From an uncultured Gammaproteobacteria bacterium (GTDB taxonomy: Bacteria; Pseudomonadota; Gammaproteobacteria; GCA-2729495): a stretch of DNA of 10,323 nucleotides. Within the stretch, counting starts at the first letter, position 1, and each line of letters begins with the position of its first letter. A program made the translations under genes and the position numbers. The stretch spans positions 1-10,323 of the forward strand of contig CAMYJV010000092.1 of assembly GCA_947258805.1 (NCBI GenBank). Reading direction: 5' to 3'. The notes beneath the pieces were generated by a model, which saw only the letters and a list, made by a program, of their open reading frames with translations, did no database searches and was not told the origin of the DNA. Positions 6,476-10,323 of the stretch are shown in pieces.

Positions 6476-6501
6476 GCGCGACCTCGGCCCACCGGGCGCA
6501 G

Positions 6502-6520
6502 AGTATACCCTTGGCAAGGG
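6502..6520 (-). promoter_or_regulatory. Possible dedD promoter: -10 box beside a 13-bp palindrome
   Basis: On the minus strand TATACT (6507-6502) matches five of six bases of the sigma-70 -10 consensus and lies about 27 bases before the dedD ATG. Directly upstream is CCCTTG-N-CAAGGG (6508-6520), a perfect 13-bp palindrome occupying the -10/-35 spacer. No clear -35 hexamer is seen at 17 bp. A palindrome in this place is where an operator would act, but no regulator is identified. Confidence 0.4.
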
Positions 6521-6584
6521 CTCGCCGCGGTATTTGGTGCCAGACCCGCGCGCAGAAAACTGCGGCGAAAAACGGCCAGCCGCA

Positions 6585-7859
6585 TCAGGCCTCCGGGTCC
6601 GCTTCCAGCCACTCGAGGGCCGGACCGACCACCTCGAAGGATCCGCATACGACAATGCGATCCCCTGCCCTGGTCTGCGCAACCGCCAGCTGCAGCGCCT
6701 CTGCCGGCGTCTCCCGCCACATAATTTCGCCATCCGCCGCCGTGGTCAGCCGCGCCGCCAACTCACGTGGATCGAGACCAGCCGCCTTGCCCGCCCGGCA
6801 CGCGATCCAGCGGCGCGCCAGGGGCGCCAGGGGTTCGAGCACCTTGTCCAAATCCTTGTTCGCATGGATCCCCAGGACGATCGTGTTTTCTGCCGGCGAG
6901 CCTGGCTGCGCCAGGCGCGCAGCCAGGGACCGGGCCGCCTGCGGATTGTGGGCAACGTCGAGCAACCACTGGCGGTCGTGCCGAGCGAGCTGCTGGAAGC
7001 GCCCGGCCGGCGGTTTCACAGTCAATGCAGCGCGCAGGGACGGGGCGTCGATGGGCTCTTGCGCGCTTGCCGTCGCCGCGGCCAGCGCAAGACTAATGTT
7101 GGCCAGCTGTGCGTCATCGCCCGGCTCCGGCAGCGGCAGATCGGCCAGCCGCAGTCCATCGCTGCTCCACCACTGCCACGCATCAACGCCGCGCGCGTAA
7201 CCAAAATCCTCCCCAGCCAGCCGTAGATCCGCATCAATGTCAGCAGCTTGGGCGCGAATCACCGCAGGTACGTCGGGCGCACCGTAGAAGCCGGGCCGGC
7301 CGGCGCGCAGGATGCCCGCCTTTTCTGCGGCAATGTCCTCGAGCGTGTGGCCAAGCCAGTCCTCGTGATCCAGCGCAATGGTGGTGATCAGGCTGAAATC
7401 CGGATCAATGACGTTGACAGCATCCAGGCGGCCGCCGAGCCCGACCTCGAGTACCCAGGCATCCAGGCGGGCGCGACTGAACAGCCACAGCGCGGCCAGC
7501 GTGCCGAACTCAAAATAGGTCAGGGGATCGTTTTGCCGGGCGTGATCGATGGCCTCGAATGCCTCAACCAGTTCCGCGTCTGTTGCCGCCGCACCCGACA
7601 GCCTGATGCGCTCGTTGTAACGCACCAGGTGCGGCGAGGTGTAAACGCCGGTGCGCCAGCCGAACGCACTGAGCAGGGCAGCAAGATAGTGTGCCGTCGT
7701 GCCCTTGCCGTTCGTGCCCGCAATGCTGAAGACTCGACCGGGCGGAGGGCTGATATCGAGTCGCTGGAGCACGGCCCGGACGCGCTGCAGCCCCAGATCA
7801 ATGTCGCGCGGATGCAGCGTCTGCTGCCAGCTGAGCCAGTCTGCCAGTGAACGGCGCAT
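6585..7859 (-). CDS. folC: Bifunctional folylpolyglutamate synthase / dihydrofolate synthase
   Basis: FolC joins glutamate to dihydropteroate to make dihydrofolate and then adds further glutamates to folates; it is an ATP-dependent cytoplasmic ligase of the Mur ligase superfamily. The 424-residue product has the usual length. Visible motifs are the P-loop GTNGKGTT (48-55), TSPHLVRYNERI (74-85), EVGLGGRLDAVN (138-149), DHEDWLG (164-170), AEKAGI (178-183), whose Lys180 is the residue carbamylated in this family, and DVAHNPQAA at the start of the C-terminal domain. ATG 7859 fits the family N terminus, although no Shine-Dalgarno sequence is obvious ahead of it. It follows accD after 82 bp and precedes dedD by 109 bp, the usual order in gammaproteobacteria. 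Confidence 0.95.
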   Translation of the reverse strand: MRRSLADWLSWQQTLHPRDIDLGLQRVRAVLQRLDISPPPGRVFSIAGTNGKGTTAHYLAALLSAFGWRTGVYTSPHLVRYNERIRLSGAAATDAELVEAFEAIDHARQNDPLTYFEFGTLAALWLFSRARLDAWVLEVGLGGRLDAVNVIDPDFSLITTIALDHEDWLGHTLEDIAAEKAGILRAGRPGFYGAPDVPAVIRAQAADIDADLRLAGEDFGYARGVDAWQWWSSDGLRLADLPLPEPGDDAQLANISLALAAATASAQEPIDAPSLRAALTVKPPAGRFQQLARHDRQWLLDVAHNPQAARSLAARLAQPGSPAENTIVLGIHANKDLDKVLEPLAPLARRWIACRAGKAAGLDPRELAARLTTAADGEIMWRETPAEALQLAVAQTRAGDRIVVCGSFEVVGPALEWLEADPEA

Positions 7860-7941
7860 GGTCGGGAAATCTTTACTAAATCAGCCGTCTGGACACGACC
7901 TGTCGCTCACGGGGCTGCAGGCCTGAACCGGGAGATCGTAA

Positions 7942-8829
7942 TCAGGGCGCGGTGGCCGGCGCCACCGTCGGCGCCGGTTCCGGCTTTTTCATCAGCTTTG
8001 CCAGCAACCGCGCAATCGCGTCACGCAGTTCCCGGCGGTCGACGATCATGTCTACCGCACCGTGTTCGAGCAGAAACTCGCTGCGTTGAAATCCCTCGGG
8101 CAGAGTCTCGCGCACCGTTTGCTCAATGACCCGCGGCCCTGCAAAACCGATCAACGCATTGGGTTCAGCAATGTTCAGATCACCCAGCATCGCCAGGCTT
8201 GCAGATACCCCACCGGTCGTTGGATCCGTCAGCACAGACACATAGGGGACGCGGGCTTCCGCGAGACTGGCCAGGGCCGCACTGGTCTTGGCCATCTGCA
8301 TCAGCGAAAACAAGGCCTCCTGCATACGAGCCCCGCCGCTGGCAGAAAAGCTGATCAACGGCATCTGGTTGTCGCGGCTGAAACCGGCGGCCCGAGCAAA
8401 CTTCTCGCCCACGACAGAGCCCATCGAGCCTCCCATGAAACGAAATTCGAAAGCCGTTGCGATGACGGGCAGACCTTTCAAAAGGCCGGTCATCGCAACC
8501 AGCGCATCTTCTTCGCCGGTCACGCGCTGGGCCTGGGTAATCCGGTCGCGGTAGCGCTTGCTGTCCTTGAACTTCAGCGGATCCGTGGGCGCGAGCTTCT
8601 CTGCGACTTCCCGCCCACTGCCGGCGTCCAGAAACATGTCCAGCCGGTCACGGGCGCCGATGCGCATGTGATAACTGCACTTGGGACAGACAAACAGGTT
8701 CCGTTCGAGCTCCGAGCGATAGAGCTGCGCCCCGCACTGGCTGCATTTCTGCCACAAACCCTCGGGCACCGAGCGGGAACGCCCCTCCGTCTTAATGCGA
8801 GAGGGCATGATCTTGTCGAACCAGTTCAT
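7942..8829 (-). CDS. accD: Acetyl-CoA carboxylase carboxyltransferase subunit beta
   Basis: AccD, with AccA, transfers the carboxyl group from carboxybiotin on AccB to acetyl-CoA, making malonyl-CoA, the committed step of fatty acid synthesis. The 295-residue product opens with the family-typical [12 protein letters not shown]. Next comes a four-cysteine zinc ribbon (Cys29, Cys32, Cys48, Cys51), then the crotonase-fold carboxyltransferase domain with [18 protein letters not shown] (127-144), [10 protein letters not shown] (162-171), [11 protein letters not shown] (201-211) and [12 protein letters not shown] (227-238). A Pro/Ala-rich tail ends it. The frame is open 13 codons further upstream, but ATG 8829 is chosen from the conserved N terminus and a GGAAG site just ahead. 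It lies 35 bp after truA; trpF, often found between these two genes, is absent. Confidence 0.97.
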   Translation of the reverse strand: MNWFDKIMPSRIKTEGRSRSVPEGLWQKCSQCGAQLYRSELERNLFVCPKCSYHMRIGARDRLDMFLDAGSGREVAEKLAPTDPLKFKDSKRYRDRITQAQRVTGEEDALVAMTGLLKGLPVIATAFEFRFMGGSMGSVVGEKFARAAGFSRDNQMPLISFSASGGARMQEALFSLMQMAKTSAALASLAEARVPYVSVLTDPTTGGVSASLAMLGDLNIAEPNALIGFAGPRVIEQTVRETLPEGFQRSEFLLEHGAVDMIVDRRELRDAIARLLAKLMKKPEPAPTVAPATAP

Positions 8830-8864
8830 TGTGCTTCCATGATAAACCGCCAGCGCGCCGAGAA

Positions 8865-9674
8865 TCACCCGGTCGCGCTGGCTGGCAAACCGAAGGCTGC
8901 CGGATAGTGCACGCTGACGAGGCTCAGGCCGGCTGCCGGCGCGGTGATTCCTGCCAGTTTACGGTCACGACCGGCCAACAGTTCCGCAATCCAGTCCGGC
9001 GCAGCCTCGCCGATGCCGATTCGCACCAGCGTGCCAACGATGTTGCGGACCATGTGGTGCAGGAATGCGTTCGCCGCGATCTGGACCGTCACGATCTCAC
9101 CCTGGCGACTGACGTCCATACGCCTGACATCGCGCAGCGGGGAGTTCGCCTGGCATGCAGCTGCCCGGAAGGCCGAGAAATCGTGCTCGCCCACCAAGTC
9201 CGCCGCCGCTGTCACCATCACACCCATATCGAGGGGCTGGCGCACCCACCAGGCCCGGTGCCGTTCCAGGGCCGAGCGCACGGGCCGATTCAGAATTCGA
9301 TAACGGTAACCGCGCTCCGTAGCGCTGTAGCGGGCATGAAAGTCCTGCGTGACAGCGACAGCCCACAAGACGTTGACGTCGTCCGGCAGGTTGCTGTTGA
9401 TGCCCAGGACCCACTGACGCGGCGTGCGCTCTGCCCCGGTATCGAAGTGGACAACCTGGCCCTCGGCGTGCACGCCGGTGTCGGTGCGGCCGGCGCCCAC
9501 ACAGTCGACCGGCTCTGCCGCGACAGCGGCTACGGCCGAGTTGAGGACAGCCTGCACGCTGGGGGCATGGGGCTGAATCTGCCAACCGTTGTAGGCGGTG
9601 CCGTCGTACTCGAGCCCGACTGCCACGCGCCGGCGTTCCGGCCTGGCGGCGGGCCCGCGACTCGCAGGACTCAA
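8865..9674 (-). CDS. truA: tRNA pseudouridine(38-40) synthase
   Basis: TruA converts uridines 38-40 in the anticodon arm of many tRNAs to pseudouridine. The 269-residue product contains [14 protein letters not shown] (21-34), the catalytic motif AGRTDTGVH (61-69) with nucleophile Asp65, [17 protein letters not shown] in the middle and [14 protein letters not shown] near the C terminus, all hallmarks of the family. No ATG precedes the conserved region. The likely start is TTG 9674, which overlaps the fimV stop as TTGA and gives an N terminus of about E. coli length; GTG at codon 17 is the only other choice seen and would cut close to the conserved core. The overlap suggests translation coupled to fimV. 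It follows fimV directly, as in Pseudomonas. Confidence 0.95.
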   Translation of the reverse strand: MSPASRGPAARPERRRVAVGLEYDGTAYNGWQIQPHAPSVQAVLNSAVAAVAAEPVDCVGAGRTDTGVHAEGQVVHFDTGAERTPRQWVLGINSNLPDDVNVLWAVAVTQDFHARYSATERGYRYRILNRPVRSALERHRAWWVRQPLDMGVMVTAAADLVGEHDFSAFRAAACQANSPLRDVRRMDVSRQGEIVTVQIAANAFLHHMVRNIVGTLVRIGIGEAAPDWIAELLAGRDRKLAGITAPAAGLSLVSVHYPAAFGLPASATG

Positions 9675-10323
9675 GCGGACAGTGTGTCGAGGAGGCGCTG
9701 CGCTTCCTGGCGCTGGGGCTCGTCGCCCTCTTCGATCACTTCACCCAGGATACTGCGCGCCCCGTCGGGATCGCCCATGTCGATGTAGGCGCGAGCCAGG
9801 TCGAGCTTGGTCCCCACCTCCGTCATGGTGGGTCCTTCGCGACCGCGAGCGGGTTTATCCATGGTCCCGGTGGGCGCTTCTTCTGTCACCTGCTCGCCAA
9901 CGTCGAAGTCGACGAGGTCGCCAGCGCCACCGCCAGCGAGTCCTTCGGGTGCTCCGGGACCCGGCTGTGCCGCCGTTTCCTCCACTTCGGGCTTGGGTTG
10001 TTCCGCCGTATCGCCAATCTCATCGGCGGCAGAACTTTTTTCCATCGCCTGCGTAAGTTCATCCAGGTCCGGTCCGGCCTGCTCAGCCGTGACGTCACCA
10101 GCCAGGAAGGCGTCCACCGAGTCATCCGACGGCAACTCCCCGGTCAGCTGCTCGACCTCGGAAGTAGACTCCAGCCCCATCACATCGCCAGCCAGCAACG
10201 TCGGATCTTCAAGCTCGCTGGCCAGCAACGTGGCGTCGTCATCGCGGGAGGCCTGGTCTTCTTCATCTCCGATGGCATCTTCAAACTCGCTGATATCGAG
10301 CCCCAGTTCGTCGAGATCCAGTG
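9671..10323 (-). CDS. fimV: FimV, C-terminal part (5' end beyond the window)
   Basis: The frame stays open to the right edge, so only the last 216 residues are seen. FimV is a large inner-membrane protein with a periplasmic LysM domain and a cytoplasmic acidic, TPR-bearing part; in Pseudomonas it organises the cell pole and is needed for type IV pilus assembly and twitching. What is visible is a long, very acidic, low-complexity region rich in Asp and Glu, with repeated LLA(S/G) motifs, and then the diagnostic FimV C-terminal domain, TKLDLARAYIDMGDPDGARS followed by a QRQEAQRLLD helix. The position directly before truA fits. An apparent start at 10228 is only a TTG inside the frame and is not the true start. 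Its stop overlaps the truA start. Confidence 0.9.
   Translation of the reverse strand, partial: LDLDELGLDISEFEDAIGDEEDQASRDDDATLLASELEDPTLLAGDVMGLESTSEVEQLTGELPSDDSVDAFLAGDVTAEQAGPDLDELTQAMEKSSAADEIGDTAEQPKPEVEETAAQPGPGAPEGLAGGGAGDLVDFDVGEQVTEEAPTGTMDKPARGREGPTMTEVGTKLDLARAYIDMGDPDGARSILGEVIEEGDEPQRQEAQRLLDTLSA

Noticed and set aside
6567..6584. Possible intrinsic terminator just after folC (short stem then five T on the minus strand)
   Set aside because: The stem is only three to four pairs with a very tight loop, too weak to call.
10191..10231. Repeated GCCAGCAACGT (10191 and 10221) as a possible tandem repeat array
   Set aside because: There are only two copies, explained by repeated LLA(S/G) motifs in the acidic FimV region.

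Overview
This is a GC-rich chromosomal window that most likely comes from a gammaproteobacterium. The main support is the minus-strand gene order fimV-truA-accD-folC-dedD-cvpA-purF, a housekeeping block known from Pseudomonas and relatives. A folD/cyclophilin pair beside a tRNA cluster is also a familiar gammaproteobacterial arrangement. The species cannot be named from the sequence.

Layout. Positions 145-810 hold four tRNA genes on the minus strand, read in the order Pro(UGG), Arg(UCU), His(GUG), Lys(CUU). The tRNA-Arg gene is split after the first anticodon base by a 217-nt group I self-splicing intron with no ORF (416-632). A consensus TATAAT lies just upstream of tRNA-Pro. Positions 811-969 are the divergent control region between the tRNAs and folD. 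On the plus strand, folD (970-1860) and a secreted cyclophilin-type peptidyl-prolyl isomerase (1894-2478) follow. They converge, with no bases between the stop codons, on a long minus-strand run that fills the rest of the window. In transcription order this run is fimV (C-terminal end only, entering from the right edge), truA, accD, folC, a DedD-like SPOR protein, cvpA, purF, and last a protein kinase fused to a degenerate response-regulator receiver domain.

Roles. Most genes are core metabolism and translation support: folate one-carbon units (folD, folC), the first committed step of purine synthesis (purF), fatty acid initiation (accD) and tRNA pseudouridylation (truA). The envelope-linked genes are fimV (polar hub and type IV pili), dedD (septal peptidoglycan) and cvpA (membrane protein tied to purF). 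The one-carbon and purine genes are linked by metabolism, since folate cofactors feed purine synthesis.

The most notable items are the tRNA-Arg(UCU) group I intron, whose internal guide sequence pairs perfectly across the ligated anticodon loop, and the receiver-kinase fusion, whose receiver has lost its phospho-accepting aspartate. Smaller oddities are the absence of trpF between truA and accD, a TTG start for truA inside a TTGA overlap, and a perfect 13-bp palindrome beside a promoter-like -10 box upstream of dedD. Apart from these the window is ordinary housekeeping sequence. No mobile element, CRISPR array or defence system is visible.
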